Assembly (NCBI RefSeq): GCF_021390545.1
Contig: NZ_JAJUWR010000011.1
Location: forward strand, 1 to 64,000
Origin: Algoriphagus sp. AGSA1
GTDB lineage: Bacteria; Bacteroidota; Bacteroidia; Cytophagales; Cyclobacteriaceae
Reading direction: 5' to 3'
DNA length: 64,000 bases
Under the pieces are notes generated by a model, which had not been told where the DNA came from, did no database searches, and saw only the letters and a program-made list of their open reading frames with translations. Shown in pieces: positions 33,671 through 44,300 of the stretch. The position numbers and the translations under genes are program-made. Within the stretch, counting starts at the first letter, position 1; the number at the start of each line of letters is the position of its first letter.

Positions 33671-36181
33671 ATGAAAAAAGTTATTGTCATAGGAAATGGA
33701 ATGGTCGGGTATAAGTTTTGCGAAAAGCTAGCAGCCCATCCTCTTCGCGATCAATTTGAGATTACCGTTTTGGGAGAGGAATCCCGACCTGCTTACGACC
33801 GGGTTCATCTGAGTGAGTATTTCTCGCTGGATTCCGCGGACAAACTACTGTTGGCCCCAAGGGACTGGTACGAGGAAAACAACATCACGCTCCGTACAGG
33901 AGAAATGATCACAGCAATAGAGCCGGCGGCAAAACGGGTTTTCACCCATAAGCATGACTATCTTGAGTATGACTACCTGATTTTGGCGACAGGTTCCTCC
34001 TGCTTTGTTCCAAACATCAAAGGGGTGGATAAGCCAGGTGTGTTTATTTACAGAACCATCGAGGACCTGGATGCCATCAAGGAATATGCGCAGAAACTTA
34101 AACAAGAAGGAAAATTCAAAGCATCTGTTCTGGGAGGAGGACTACTTGGGCTGGAAGCCGCGAATGCCGCCAAGGAACTGGGCATGCAGACTGACGTCAT
34201 TGAATTCGCCCCACGGCTCATGCCACGTCAACTGGACAAGTCGGCAAGTGACATGCTCCAAAACAAAATAGAGAGCTTGGGAATAAAAGTCCATTTAGGC
34301 AAAAACTCCAAGGAAATCCAAGGGGACGTGGGCATTGAGAACATCGAGTTTACAGACGAAACAGCTCTTCAAACTGACATGTTGATCATCTCCGCAGGCA
34401 TCCGCCCCAGGGATGAACTCGCCGTAAAAAGCGGACTCAAAACCGGGGAAAGAGGGGGAGTCTATGTGAACAATAAAATGGAGACCTCTGACCCGTCCAT
34501 TTACGCTATCGGAGAAGTTGCGTTATATAACAATGGCATCTACGGACTGGTGGCCCCAGGCTATGAGATGGCCGGAGTGGCCGTTGAGCAGATTACCGGT
34601 GGGGAAAAACTCATGAGCCCGTCTATAGACATGTCCACCCAATTGAAATTGGTGGGCACTGAAGTGGCGTCATTTGGCGATCCCTTTATTGAAAACGAGG
34701 AAGTCACTGCCATAGTCTATGAGAACAAGCAGCGTGGGGTATATAAAAGAATCAACATTGCCAAGGATGGGTCAAAGCTTCTGGGCGGGATTATGGTAGG
34801 CGATTCCTCAGACTATAATACCCTTTTTCAACTCTACATCAACGCCATGAAACTCCCGGAAAACCCAGAGGATTTGATTCTGGGATCGCGGGGCGGAGAA
34901 GGAAAAAGCGCATTGGGATCCGTACTCGATCTTCCGGAAACTGCCCAGATCTGTTCATGCGAAGCAGTAAGCAAAGGCACCATATGCGAATCGATCACCA
35001 GTGGCACCTGCTGTTCTTTTTCCGAGGTAGTGAAGCATACCAAAGCTTCCAGCTCCTGCGGGGGGTGCAAGCCAATGGTGACCGACTTAGTCACCGCTAC
35101 TTTGAAGTCAATGGGCCAAGAAGTCAAAGAGACCATCTGCGAACACTTCGACTACAGCCGCCAAGAAATGTACGACTTGGTCAAGCTTCACCATATCACG
35201 GACTTTGACGAGGCACTTGACAGATTTGGCATAGGTCACGGCTGCGAAACCTGCAAGCCTGTGCTCGCATCTGTCTTCGCCAGTATATACATGGAAACAG
35301 CCAATCGCCAAGCTCCTATACAAGACTCCAATGACAGATTTCTCGCAAACATCCAGAGAAACGGCACCTACTCCGTAGTACCCAGAGTACCTGGTGGTGA
35401 GATCACTCCCGAGAAACTGATGGTGCTAGGGCAAGTAGCGAAAAAATATGATCTCTACACCAAGATTACGGGAGGGCAGCGTATCGATCTATTTGGAGCC
35501 CAACTTCATGAGCTTCCAATGATCTGGAAGGAACTGATCGACGCTGGTTTTGAGAGCGGGCATGCCTACGGCAAATCACTCCGCACAGTAAAAAGCTGTG
35601 TGGGCTCCACCTGGTGCAGATACGGACTGCATGACAGCGTAAGCTTTGCGATCCGAATCGAAGAGCGATACAAGGGACTACGCTCTCCCCACAAACTCAA
35701 GGGAGGAGTATCAGGATGCATCCGGGAATGCGCGGAAGCCAGGGGAAAGGACTTTGGCGTGATCGCAGTAGAAGGGGGATGGAATCTATATGTATGCGGA
35801 AATGGCGGTGCCACCCCTAAGCACGCCCTGCTCTTGGCAGAGAAATTAGATGATGATACCTGCATCAAATATCTTGACAGATTTCTGATGTATTACATCC
35901 GAACCGCAGCTCCTCTGCAAAGAACAGCCCCATGGCTTGAGAAGCTGGAGGGAGGAATAGAATATCTGAAAAAAGTGGTCGTGGAAGACCGGTTGAATAT
36001 TGGCGAAGAACTTCAAGCCGAAATGGAAGAATTGGTGGCACGCTATGCCTGCGAATGGAAGGAAGCTATAGAAGACCCGCAAATGATGAAACGTTTCAAG
36101 CCCTTTGTCAATTCTGATGAGACTGACGAAAACCTGGTATTTGTACCAATGAGAGAACAAAAAATGCCTAGACCTTGGTAA
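33671..36181 (+). CDS. nirB: Nitrite reductase [NAD(P)H] large subunit
   Basis: 836 residues. Reduces nitrite to ammonium with six electrons from NAD(P)H. Order: FAD/NAD-binding module (KKVIVIGNGMVGYKFCEKLA, ASVLGGGLLGLEAANAAKEL, IYAIGEVALY; residues 1-310), BFD-like [2Fe-2S] segments with clustered Cys at about 427-475 and 520-535 (GHGCETCKP), ferredoxin-like NIR/SIR half (about 560-625), and the siroheme/4Fe-4S domain with CVGSTWC (about 642) and GCIREC (about 681). All four cluster ligands are present. nirD follows after 19 bp. Expression is probably nitrate-controlled through the upstream operator and leader repeat. Confidence 0.96.
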   Translation: MKKVIVIGNGMVGYKFCEKLAAHPLRDQFEITVLGEESRPAYDRVHLSEYFSLDSADKLLLAPRDWYEENNITLRTGEMITAIEPAAKRVFTHKHDYLEYDYLILATGSSCFVPNIKGVDKPGVFIYRTIEDLDAIKEYAQKLKQEGKFKASVLGGGLLGLEAANAAKELGMQTDVIEFAPRLMPRQLDKSASDMLQNKIESLGIKVHLGKNSKEIQGDVGIENIEFTDETALQTDMLIISAGIRPRDELAVKSGLKTGERGGVYVNNKMETSDPSIYAIGEVALYNNGIYGLVAPGYEMAGVAVEQITGGEKLMSPSIDMSTQLKLVGTEVASFGDPFIENEEVTAIVYENKQRGVYKRINIAKDGSKLLGGIMVGDSSDYNTLFQLYINAMKLPENPEDLILGSRGGEGKSALGSVLDLPETAQICSCEAVSKGTICESITSGTCCSFSEVVKHTKASSSCGGCKPMVTDLVTATLKSMGQEVKETICEHFDYSRQEMYDLVKLHHITDFDEALDRFGIGHGCETCKPVLASVFASIYMETANRQAPIQDSNDRFLANIQRNGTYSVVPRVPGGEITPEKLMVLGQVAKKYDLYTKITGGQRIDLFGAQLHELPMIWKELIDAGFESGHAYGKSLRTVKSCVGSTWCRYGLHDSVSFAIRIEERYKGLRSPHKLKGGVSGCIRECAEARGKDFGVIAVEGGWNLYVCGNGGATPKHALLLAEKLDDDTCIKYLDRFLMYYIRTAAPLQRTAPWLEKLEGGIEYLKKVVVEDRLNIGEELQAEMEELVARYACEWKEAIEDPQMMKRFKPFVNSDETDENLVFVPMREQKMPRPW

Positions 36182-36200
36182 ACTTTCACCTCAAGAAATC

Positions 36201-36578
36201 ATGGAAGAACTATTAAAAAACTATCAAACAGTGGCTGAGCAGCATGCGATAAACTGGGTCAGAGTGGGTCAGACAGCGGATTTTCCGGCCAACGCAGGCG
36301 CATGCATCAAACATAATTCCCGGCAGATTGCCGTATTCCACTTTTCCAGGACAAACGCTTGGTATGCCTGCCAGAATCTCTGTCCCCACAAGATGGAAAT
36401 GGTGCTCTCCCGAGGCATGACAGGGGATTCTCAGGGGATCCCCAAGGTCGCCTGCCCCCTGCACAAAAAGACCTTTTCTTTGGAGGATGGCAGCAATCTT
36501 AACGGGGAAGATTACAGCATTGCCACCTACCCGGTAAGGATTCAGGAGGGAAATGTATATATTGGATTCGCTGATTAA
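36201..36578 (+). CDS. nirD: Nitrite reductase [NAD(P)H] small subunit
   Basis: 125 residues with a Rieske fold. Both ligand pairs are intact: LCPHKMEM (Cys-x-His) and VACPLHKKTFSLEDG (Cys-x-x-His). Many enterobacterial NirD proteins lack these ligands, so this subunit probably carries a real [2Fe-2S] cluster. Partner of NirB, encoded 19 bp upstream. Confidence 0.93.
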   Translation: MEELLKNYQTVAEQHAINWVRVGQTADFPANAGACIKHNSRQIAVFHFSRTNAWYACQNLCPHKMEMVLSRGMTGDSQGIPKVACPLHKKTFSLEDGSNLNGEDYSIATYPVRIQEGNVYIGFAD

Positions 36579-36591
36579 TCCAATTTGACAC

Positions 36592-37170
36592 ATGAACCGA
36601 TTTCAGAAAGCAATCTCATTAATCGATGAGATCAATGCAGAAGATCCAACAAAAGAACTCCTAGAAGGCAAAGAAATACCGAAAGAGCTGCTGTATTCCA
36701 TACGGATGACAGACAAACTCGCTGATTTTGAACCAGATTCCTCGGAGGCCATGAAGCTGGCCGTACGGGCGCAGCACATCGCCAGATGGAGAATACCACG
36801 CTCGGAATACCCGATGGATCGTGTAGGATACTTGAGATGGAGAGAGGAACTGAAGAAAATGCACGCAGACTTGGCCGCTGAAATCCTGGAGAAATCCGGA
36901 TATGACCAGGAGACTATTGAGCGTGCAAAATTTCTGATCCGAAAAAAACAGCTCAAAACCGACCCTGACACGCAGACTATGGAAGATGTCATTTGCCTGG
37001 TCTTTCTGGAATACTACTTCGAAGAATTCGCCGCCAAGCATGAATCTGAAAAAGTCATAGACATACTTCAGAAAACCTGGGCCAAAATGTCAGAAAAAGG
37101 ACAGAGAGCAGCCCTTCAATTGCCCCTTTCTCCGTCCAGCCTAAAATTAGTCAAAGAAGCCATTACTTAG
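36592..37170 (+). CDS. DUF4202 protein of the nitrate cluster
   Basis: 192 residues, helical and soluble. The conserved block VRAQHIARWRIPRSEYPMDR then VGYLRWREELKKMHADLAAE marks DUF4202; paired His and acidic residues suggest a metal site of HD-like type, which is inference. Biochemical function is unknown. It starts 13 bp after nirD and ends 4 bp before the kinase gene, so it belongs to the nitrite operon. Confidence 0.85.
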   Translation: MNRFQKAISLIDEINAEDPTKELLEGKEIPKELLYSIRMTDKLADFEPDSSEAMKLAVRAQHIARWRIPRSEYPMDRVGYLRWREELKKMHADLAAEILEKSGYDQETIERAKFLIRKKQLKTDPDTQTMEDVICLVFLEYYFEEFAAKHESEKVIDILQKTWAKMSEKGQRAALQLPLSPSSLKLVKEAIT

Positions 37171-37174
37171 CAAA

Positions 37175-38986
37175 ATGACCGGTACTCCCCGATCGCTGGA
37201 TCAAGACACGTTTAACCGCCTCCGCCGCCTATATCTTATTGCCCTGGGAGCGATTGCCATCTCCCTGGTCTCAAGCCAGATTCTCATCAGAAAATACCTG
37301 AATGATCAGGAAAACGACAGTTTCGTCGTGAACGTGGCAGGCAGGCAGCGTATGCTCAGCCAAAAACTGAACAAGGAGGTGCTCTTACTTGCCCATAGCC
37401 AGGATCCCGAAAACTCGAAAGTATTGGTGGATTCTATTCAGAGCACCCTGAACCGATGGGAAAAGGCACATCAGATTTTACAATTAGGTGATGAGTCACT
37501 TGGCTTCCAAGTGGACAACAGCCCCGTGATCACCGGGATGTTTGAAGAGATCAACCCCTACTTCAGAAAAGTTACAGACGCCACCCATAATTTCCTCTTT
37601 TTAAAATCCAGTACTGCTCAAGATTCACTGGCAAGTGCCGAGCAATTGCAGATCATAGAAGTAAACGCCAATGCTTTTCTGAAGCAAATGGACGAGATTG
37701 TCAACCGCTACGATTTCGAGGCCAAAGAGAAAGTGTCAAGCCTAAAGCAACTGGAACTGCTCATCACCATCTTCACGCTCTTGGTGTTGGTTGCCGAGTT
37801 TTTGATTATCTTCTGGCCTTCTGCCAAAGCCATGAAAGCCAGTATCCAAGAATTGGTGGCCGCGGAGAAAAAAGCCATCCAAATGGCCAAGAATGCGGAC
37901 ATCTTAAGCCAATCCAAAGAAAAGTCCGTGCGGGAACTACAAGCACTGAGCAAAGCAATGGATCAGGTTCTTTTGTTTGCGCGGATCACACCCGAGGGCT
38001 ACATCACACATATAGGAGAGCGATTTAGCCGGCTTTATAAAACACAGAAATTCAACGTCAATGCCAAGATCTCCGATATGCTTTCTCCGTTGGAAAATGA
38101 GCAGCTGACCATAGATCGTATCATCGCTGAAAATAAAAAGTCCGGCTGGGAAGGAGAACTCAAAACAACCACCCAATCTGGAGAGGAAGTCTGGCTGGAT
38201 GTATCCATGATTCCATTCAACTCTGCTGAAGACAAATCGGAGTTGATATTAATCTGCATGGACATCACTAAGCGAAAGGAATTTATGCAACAGGTAGAGC
38301 AGCTGACCAAGGAGAGTTTTGAAGAGAGAATGCACCAGCAAAAAGTAATCTCCCGTCAGATAATCGAAAATCAGGAGAATGAACAGAACAGAATTGCCAA
38401 GGACATTCACGACGGCATAGGGCAGATGCTTACAGGCTTAAAATATTTATTGGAAAGCGTGGACACAACTGATCCCGCCAAGGCAGAAGTGAAAGTCAAC
38501 AAACTCAAGGAACTCACCTCCAATATCATCAAAGGAGTAAGAACAGCCACTTTCAACCTCACTCCCCCTGAGCTAAAGGATTATGGAATCGTGCCTGCAC
38601 TGACAGAACTCACCCAGGAACTTTCCAAGCTTACCGGAAAGGACATCGTGCTTTTCAATAAAACCGAATTCTCCCAACGCCTGGATTCCTTGGTAGAAAT
38701 CAACCTTTACCGTATCACGCAGGAAGCGATCAACAATGCGATCAAGTATGCGGAATCCTCCCACATCATAGTCACCGTAGCGCATAGTCAGAACATCCTG
38801 AGCATCATTGTGGATGACAACGGCAAAGGATTTGAGATGTCAAAACTGAAATCGAAACCAGATGAAGAAGGGGGGATGGGACTAACTTTTATGAAGGAGC
38901 GCGTAAAATACATCAACGGACGGCTGTTCATCAATTCCTCGCCAAATGAAGGAACCAAAGTCACACTGAACATCCCATTAACTTAG
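37175..38986 (+). CDS. NarX-like sensor histidine kinase
   Basis: 603 residues. TM1 about 18-37 (LYLIALGAIAISLVSSQILI); periplasmic type IV pili/NarX-like sensor domain 40-180 with NVAGRQRMLSQKLNKEVLLL, the motif that senses nitrate/nitrite in NarX/NarQ; TM2 about 190-212 (LLITIFTLLVLVAEFLIIFW); PAS domain about 255-370; HisKA_3 with phospho-His in RIAKDIHDGIGQMLTGLKYL; HATPase with NAIKYAESS and MGLTFMKERVKYI. It probably senses nitrate/nitrite and phosphorylates the NarL-like regulator encoded next. Confidence 0.92.
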   Translation: MTGTPRSLDQDTFNRLRRLYLIALGAIAISLVSSQILIRKYLNDQENDSFVVNVAGRQRMLSQKLNKEVLLLAHSQDPENSKVLVDSIQSTLNRWEKAHQILQLGDESLGFQVDNSPVITGMFEEINPYFRKVTDATHNFLFLKSSTAQDSLASAEQLQIIEVNANAFLKQMDEIVNRYDFEAKEKVSSLKQLELLITIFTLLVLVAEFLIIFWPSAKAMKASIQELVAAEKKAIQMAKNADILSQSKEKSVRELQALSKAMDQVLLFARITPEGYITHIGERFSRLYKTQKFNVNAKISDMLSPLENEQLTIDRIIAENKKSGWEGELKTTTQSGEEVWLDVSMIPFNSAEDKSELILICMDITKRKEFMQQVEQLTKESFEERMHQQKVISRQIIENQENEQNRIAKDIHDGIGQMLTGLKYLLESVDTTDPAKAEVKVNKLKELTSNIIKGVRTATFNLTPPELKDYGIVPALTELTQELSKLTGKDIVLFNKTEFSQRLDSLVEINLYRITQEAINNAIKYAESSHIIVTVAHSQNILSIIVDDNGKGFEMSKLKSKPDEEGGMGLTFMKERVKYINGRLFINSSPNEGTKVTLNIPLT

Positions 38987-39024
38987 ATTTTCTAGACTTT
39001 TATACGTAAAATATGTTACTTTAC

Positions 39025-39040
39025 TACGTATTTACATAAA
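39025..39040 (+). promoter_or_regulatory. Weak copy of the nitrate operator before the response regulator
   Basis: TACGTATTTACATAAA matches the nirB operator at 12 of 16 positions, 7 bp before the regulator ATG. A TACGTAAAATATGTTAC stretch precedes it. It may allow autoregulation; the match is the weakest of the set. Confidence 0.35.
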
Positions 39041-39047
39041 AACGCAT

Positions 39048-39710
39048 ATGAACCCGATCAAGATAATTTTAGCCGATGACCACGAATTAGTGAGGGATGG
39101 GATCAAGTCCTTACTGGAAAGCGAAAAAGATTTTCTGGTTATCGATGAAGCGTCCGACGGTGTGGAGGCATTGGAAGTGATCGCTCTGCAAAGCCCGGAC
39201 TTACTGATAGTGGATATCCGTATGCCTAAAATGAACGGGCTGGAAGTTGTGAAAGAGATGAGCAAAAGATTTCCCCGCATCAAAAAGCTGGTGCTGTCCA
39301 TGCATGACTCGGAAGAATACGTGGTAGAAGCCATAGAAGCAGGGGCAGATGGATATCTGTTGAAAGGATCCTCTAAAAGCGAATTTTTGAAAGCCCTGCA
39401 CACCATATCAGCCGGCGGGAAATATTTCGCCGGAGATGTTTCTGCCTATATCATCAACAATTTTGTCAATGGAAAGCCAAAAGCATCCTCCCGGCCAGAT
39501 ACTATTTCGGAGGAATTGACAAATCTGACCAATAGGGAAAAGCAAATCCTGGAACTGATCCTGGAAGGAAAGGGAAACAATGAAATCGCAGATGAACTGA
39601 AGATCAGTAAACGAACCGCTGAAGTGCACCGCTTCAACCTGATGAAAAAACTGAACGTGAAGAATCTGGTGGAACTGACAACGAAATCCAGGGAATTAAA
39701 GCTGATCTAA
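39048..39710 (+). CDS. NarL/LuxR-type response regulator
   Basis: 220 residues: receiver domain (IILADDHELVRDGIKSLLES, phospho-Asp in LLIVDIRMPKMNGLEVVKEM, GADGYLLKGSSKSEFLKALH) and LuxR/NarL HTH at about 155-215 (LTNREKQILELILEGKGNNE, ISKRTAEVHRFNLMKKLNVK). Partner of the NarX-like kinase 61 bp upstream. The likely target is the 16-bp repeat shared by promoters in this island; its TACTTAT arm resembles the E. coli NarL heptamer TACYYMT. Confidence 0.93.
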   Translation: MNPIKIILADDHELVRDGIKSLLESEKDFLVIDEASDGVEALEVIALQSPDLLIVDIRMPKMNGLEVVKEMSKRFPRIKKLVLSMHDSEEYVVEAIEAGADGYLLKGSSKSEFLKALHTISAGGKYFAGDVSAYIINNFVNGKPKASSRPDTISEELTNLTNREKQILELILEGKGNNEIADELKISKRTAEVHRFNLMKKLNVKNLVELTTKSRELKLI

Positions 39711-39735
39711 AAATTACTAAGTTTTATAAGTAGTG

Positions 39736-39768
39736 AAAATCCATCTAGAGGCAATTCAGATGGATTTT
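39736..39768 (+). terminator. Terminator after the response regulator
   Basis: Perfect 11-bp stem AAAATCCATCT (39736-39746)/AGATGGATTTT (39758-39768) followed by T residues. Confidence 0.85.
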
Positions 39769-39810
39769 TTTATTTTTTAGCTAAATTTATTACGTAATCC
39801 GTTTATGAAT

Positions 39811-39832
39811 TAAGTATTATTACTTACTTTTA
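39811..39832 (+). promoter_or_regulatory. Operator and -7 element of the nitrate transporter gene
   Basis: TAAGTATTATTACTTA (39811-39826) is an inverted repeat. The final TA starts TACTTTTA (39825-39832), close to TAnnTTTG, in the same register as at nirB and the porin. ATG follows at 39854. Confidence 0.65.
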
Positions 39833-39853
39833 GCATAGATAAAATTAAGTATT

Positions 39854-41278
39854 ATGGAATCACTACTTACACAGAAAGCTACCAAGCTAAACCTCATGGA
39901 TCTTAGAAGTATCCCTACCCGGACTTTCTGGATCACTTCTATCGCATTTTTCATCTGTTTCTTTGCCTGGTTTGGCATTGTGCCGTTTATGCCTGACGTG
40001 GTGAAAGACCTGGGGCTCACTCCTGCCCAAAAGTGGAACGCCACCGTACTGGCAGTGGCAGGGACGATATTTTCCAGGCTGCTGATCGGGAAACTTTGTG
40101 ACAAGTATGGGCCGAGACTATGTTACACCTGGCTGCTTACATTGGGGGCTATTCCTGTGATTGCAAGTGGGTTGGTCCAGACTCCCATCCAATTCTACAT
40201 CTGCAGATTGTTGACAGGGTTTATCGGTGCATCATTTGTAATTACCCAGGTCCACACCTCTTTGATGTTCGCTTCCAATGTGGTAGGGACAGCCAACGCA
40301 ACCTCTGCTGGCTGGGGAAATCTCGGTGGAGGAGCAAACAGGCTGGGAATGCCAATCATTGCCGCAGTAGTGATAGGTTTGGGAGTGGCAGAGGCCGATG
40401 CTTGGAGATACGCCATGGTAATCGCCGGAATTATCTGCTTCATCATGGGGCTGGTTTATTACTACTTCACCAAGGACACCCCAGAGGGTAACTACAGGGA
40501 ATTGGAAGCCAAGGGTATCCAAGTGCCTTCCACCAAAAAAGATAAAGTAGGCTTTATGGAGGCTGTTAAAGACTATCGTGTATGGCTGCTGTTTTTGGTG
40601 TATGCAGCCTGCTTCGGCATAGAGCTTACAGTCTATGGTACGATGGATGACTATTTACAAAATACTTTCAAATTAGAGCGCATCACTGCGGGCAATATCG
40701 TACTTTCCTTTGCACTCATGAATATTTTTGCCAGGACACTGGGAGGTTTCTTTGGTGACAAATTCGGAAAGACCAAAGGATTGAAAGGGAGAGTTTGGTT
40801 CCTTGCGGGCATATTGATCCTGGAAGGCTTGATGCTGAGCCTGTTTTCTGTGGCTACCAGCTTAGTTATTGGATTTGCTCTTTTAGTGGCATTCAGTCTT
40901 ACAGTGCAGATGGCAGAAGGGGCTACCTTCTCTGTAGTTCCTTTTGTCAATAGGAAGGCCATCGGCTCCATATCGGGAATTGTGGGCGCAGGCGGAAACT
41001 TCGGAGCCTTTTTGGCGGCTCTATTTCTCAGTTCCAAGTCGGCAGTGGCAGAAAAAGCTGCCTTACTCGCAAGTGATTCACTTAGTTCGGAAGCCGCAGC
41101 GGCGGCCCAGTCAGCGGCAGCGGCCAGTGCTGTCTCCGCAGGATATCTGGTAATCGGTGCCATGATCGTTATTTCCGGCGTAGTTGCATTAGCCATCAGA
41201 TTCAGTACCGAGGACGAAAAAGTGGCGGAAGTAGAATTAAGCAAGCTACAGCCTGAATTAATACGCTCAGATAATTAA
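39854..41278 (+). CDS. Nitrate/nitrite transporter, MFS NNP family
   Basis: 474 residues with 12 hydrophobic segments. Family marks are FICFFAWFGIVPFMPDVVKD, GKLCDKYGPRLCYTWLLTLG, the first nitrate signature NATSAGWGNLGGGANRLGMP and the second SGIVGAGGNFGAFLAALFLS. It imports nitrate or exchanges nitrite in the inner membrane. A low-complexity stretch (EAAAAAQSAAAASAVSAGYL) sits before the last helix. It has its own operator-bearing promoter. Confidence 0.94.
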   Translation: MESLLTQKATKLNLMDLRSIPTRTFWITSIAFFICFFAWFGIVPFMPDVVKDLGLTPAQKWNATVLAVAGTIFSRLLIGKLCDKYGPRLCYTWLLTLGAIPVIASGLVQTPIQFYICRLLTGFIGASFVITQVHTSLMFASNVVGTANATSAGWGNLGGGANRLGMPIIAAVVIGLGVAEADAWRYAMVIAGIICFIMGLVYYYFTKDTPEGNYRELEAKGIQVPSTKKDKVGFMEAVKDYRVWLLFLVYAACFGIELTVYGTMDDYLQNTFKLERITAGNIVLSFALMNIFARTLGGFFGDKFGKTKGLKGRVWFLAGILILEGLMLSLFSVATSLVIGFALLVAFSLTVQMAEGATFSVVPFVNRKAIGSISGIVGAGGNFGAFLAALFLSSKSAVAEKAALLASDSLSSEAAAAAQSAAAASAVSAGYLVIGAMIVISGVVALAIRFSTEDEKVAEVELSKLQPELIRSDN

Positions 41279-41380
41279 CTTGTATCCTAATCCCCAAAAT
41301 AGCTCCTCTGCCAAGGACAGGCTGTCCTGCGGGTGAGCTATTTTGTTCCTAAACCAATTGATAATTGAACCAATCGATTT

Positions 41381-44300
41381 GTGATCCCTGATAATAAAGT
41401 CAAAACCACCTGTTCCTACTGCGGTGTCGGCTGCGGAATAGTGGCAAGTGTGGATGCCCATCAAAAAGTACAGGTCGAGGGAGACAAAGATCACCCGGTA
41501 AACCAAGGCATGCTCTGCTCCAAGGGCATGAACCTCCACTACGTAGTAAATGACACTTCGGACAGAATCCTGTATCCCGAGATGCGATGGAGCAGATCCC
41601 ATCCCAGGGAAAGGGTAACCTGGGACGACGCATTGGATAGAGCCGCTGGGGTTTTTAAGTCGCTGATCCGAAGATATGGCCCTAACAGCGTAGGGTTTTA
41701 TATCTCAGGCCAGTGCCTTACCGAAGAGTATTACATCGCCAACAAACTCACCAAGGGATTTCTCGGCACCAACAACATCGATACCAATAGCCGCTTGTGC
41801 ATGAGTTCCGCGGTGGTGGCTTACAAAAAAACCTTTGGAGAAGATTCTGTGCCCATTTCCTACGAGGACATAGAACTGGCTGATGCATTTCTCATAGCTG
41901 GCGCAAATCCAGCCTGGTGCCACCCCATACTTTTCCGTAGGCTGGAAAAACACAAGGAGAAAAACCCTCATGTGAAAATCATAGTGGTCGATCCCAGAAA
42001 AACAGACTCCGCGAATTTTGCGGACATCCACCTGCAGATCATTCCCGGAACTGACATTATCCTGTACAATGCCATTGGCAAACGACTCATAGATCTTGGT
42101 CTCGCGGATAAGGATTTTATAAAAAACCATACTGAAAACTACCTGGAATATCGCAAACAGGTGATGGCCACATCACTTCGGGAAGCTTCTAAACTCTGTG
42201 GGATTTCGGTCGAAGATATCAAGCGGGTAGCAGAGATTATTGGGGAATCCAAAGGCTTTATCAGCATGTGGGCGATGGGATTAAACCAAAGTGCCATAGG
42301 TACGGACAAGAATTTCTCCCTGCTCAATCTCTCTCTGGTCACCGGAAGAATAGGCAAACCAGGTAATGGGCCTTTCTCACTTACAGGCCAGCCCAATGCC
42401 ATGGGCGGTCGGGAAGTAGGCGGCATGGCAAACTTACTGGCAGTACATAAGGATCTGAATAACCCAGTACATCGCCAGGAAGTGGCAAATTTCTGGGGAG
42501 TCAATGAAATCTCCGCCTCTCCAGGATATACTGCCACTGAAATGTTTGATGCGTTGGAAAGCGGGGAAATGAAAGCAGTATGGATCATCTGTACCAATCC
42601 CATGGTGAGTCTCCCAAATTCCAGGAAAATCGAAAAGGCATTGGAAAATGCCAAATTCGTCGTAGTACAGGATATTTCCCATAAAGCCGACACCTTGGAA
42701 TTTGCTGACCTGGTACTTCCTGCGGCGGGATGGCTGGAGAAAGAGGGGACCATGACCAACTCCGAGCGCCGAATTTCATATTTGAACAAGGGCATCAACC
42801 CTCCAGGAGAAGCCAGACCCGACGTGGAGATCCTTTGTGATTTTGCCGGGAGAATGGGGTTCCGTGGATTCAACTTCAATAATCCGGAAGAGATCTATGA
42901 AGAATATTGCTCCATGACAAAGGGCACCAACATTGATATTTCCTTCCTGAGTTATGATCGGCTCAAAAATGAAGGCACCTTCCAGTGGCCAGTGCCTGAG
43001 TACAGGCACACTGGGACTACCCGTCTTTTTGCCGATAATAAATTCTACACCCCAAGCCAAAAAGCTATTTTCAATATCCCGGCGCAGATTGGCAATACTT
43101 CCGAAAAAACCAGCAAAGAATACCCGCTGATCCTCACCACCGGGCGCATACGCGATCAATGGCACACCATGACCAAGACGGGCAAAGTCTCACGTCTTCG
43201 CACGCATTACCCAAGCCCTATACTGGAGATCAATCCCATAGATGCCTATCTGGACAAAGTAAAGGACGGTGATATCGTAGAAGTAAAGAGTAAAAACGGG
43301 GTAGTCAGGGTAAAAGCCAAACTGTCCAAAAGCATACGAGAGGGGGTTGTTTTTCTTCCTATGCACTGGGGCAAGCAATTGCAAAGTGACCTCAACCGTG
43401 CCAACAATCTCACAAAAACGGTAGTTGACCCTCAATCCAAGGAGCCGGATTTCAAATACACAGCGGTGTCGGTGGCCAAATACAAGAAAAACACAGAAAA
43501 AATCATAGTGATCGGAGCAGGGGCCGCGGCTTTCCGCTTTATCCAAAACTATAGGGAGCACAATGAGAGCGACAAAATCCATGTTTTCTCCAAAGAACCC
43601 CACCCATTCTATAACCGGGTACTTCTACCAGAATACGTCACCGAAGAACTGACCTGGGAGCAACTACAGAAAATCAAGGAACAAGAACTGAAAAAACTCA
43701 ATATCAGTCTCCACACCGGGCTTTCCATAGAAAAAATTGATCCTGAAAGACAGATTGTGACGGATGACAAAGGACAGGAACACACGTATGACAAGCTCAT
43801 CCTGGCCACAGGAAGCAGGGCCTTTATCCCGAAAGATGCACAGCTGGACCTTCCAGGGCGCTTCACCATGCGTAATAAAGTGGATGCGGACCGGTTCAAA
43901 GAATACCTGGATTCGACTAGATTACCAGCGGAGAACCAACATGTGGTCATCATCGGAGGTGGGTTGCTTGGCCTGGAACTGGCGGCAGCCTTACAGCATA
44001 ACCGTGTGAAGGTGACCATCGTGCAGCGGGCTTCCCGACTGATGGAGCGGCAGCTGGACGAGGTATCAAGTAAACTGCTCTCCCTTGACGTACAAGAGCG
44101 GGGAATCCACGTGTATTTTGACAATGAAGTGAGCACTGTGTTTGATGACGAGGAGCACAAATCACTTTCAATTACACTGAAAAGCGGAAAAATGATTTAT
44201 GCAAACGCGGTGGTTTACGCGATAGGCACCCAGCCAAATATCAAAATCGCAAGAGACAATGGGATCTTATGCGGCCGTGGTATTAAGGTAAACCAACACT

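Noticed and set aside
40651-41244. A 197-codon minus-strand frame opposite the nitrate transporter
   Set aside because: Antisense shadow of membrane-helix codons, low complexity (Ala/Thr/Pro), no start context.
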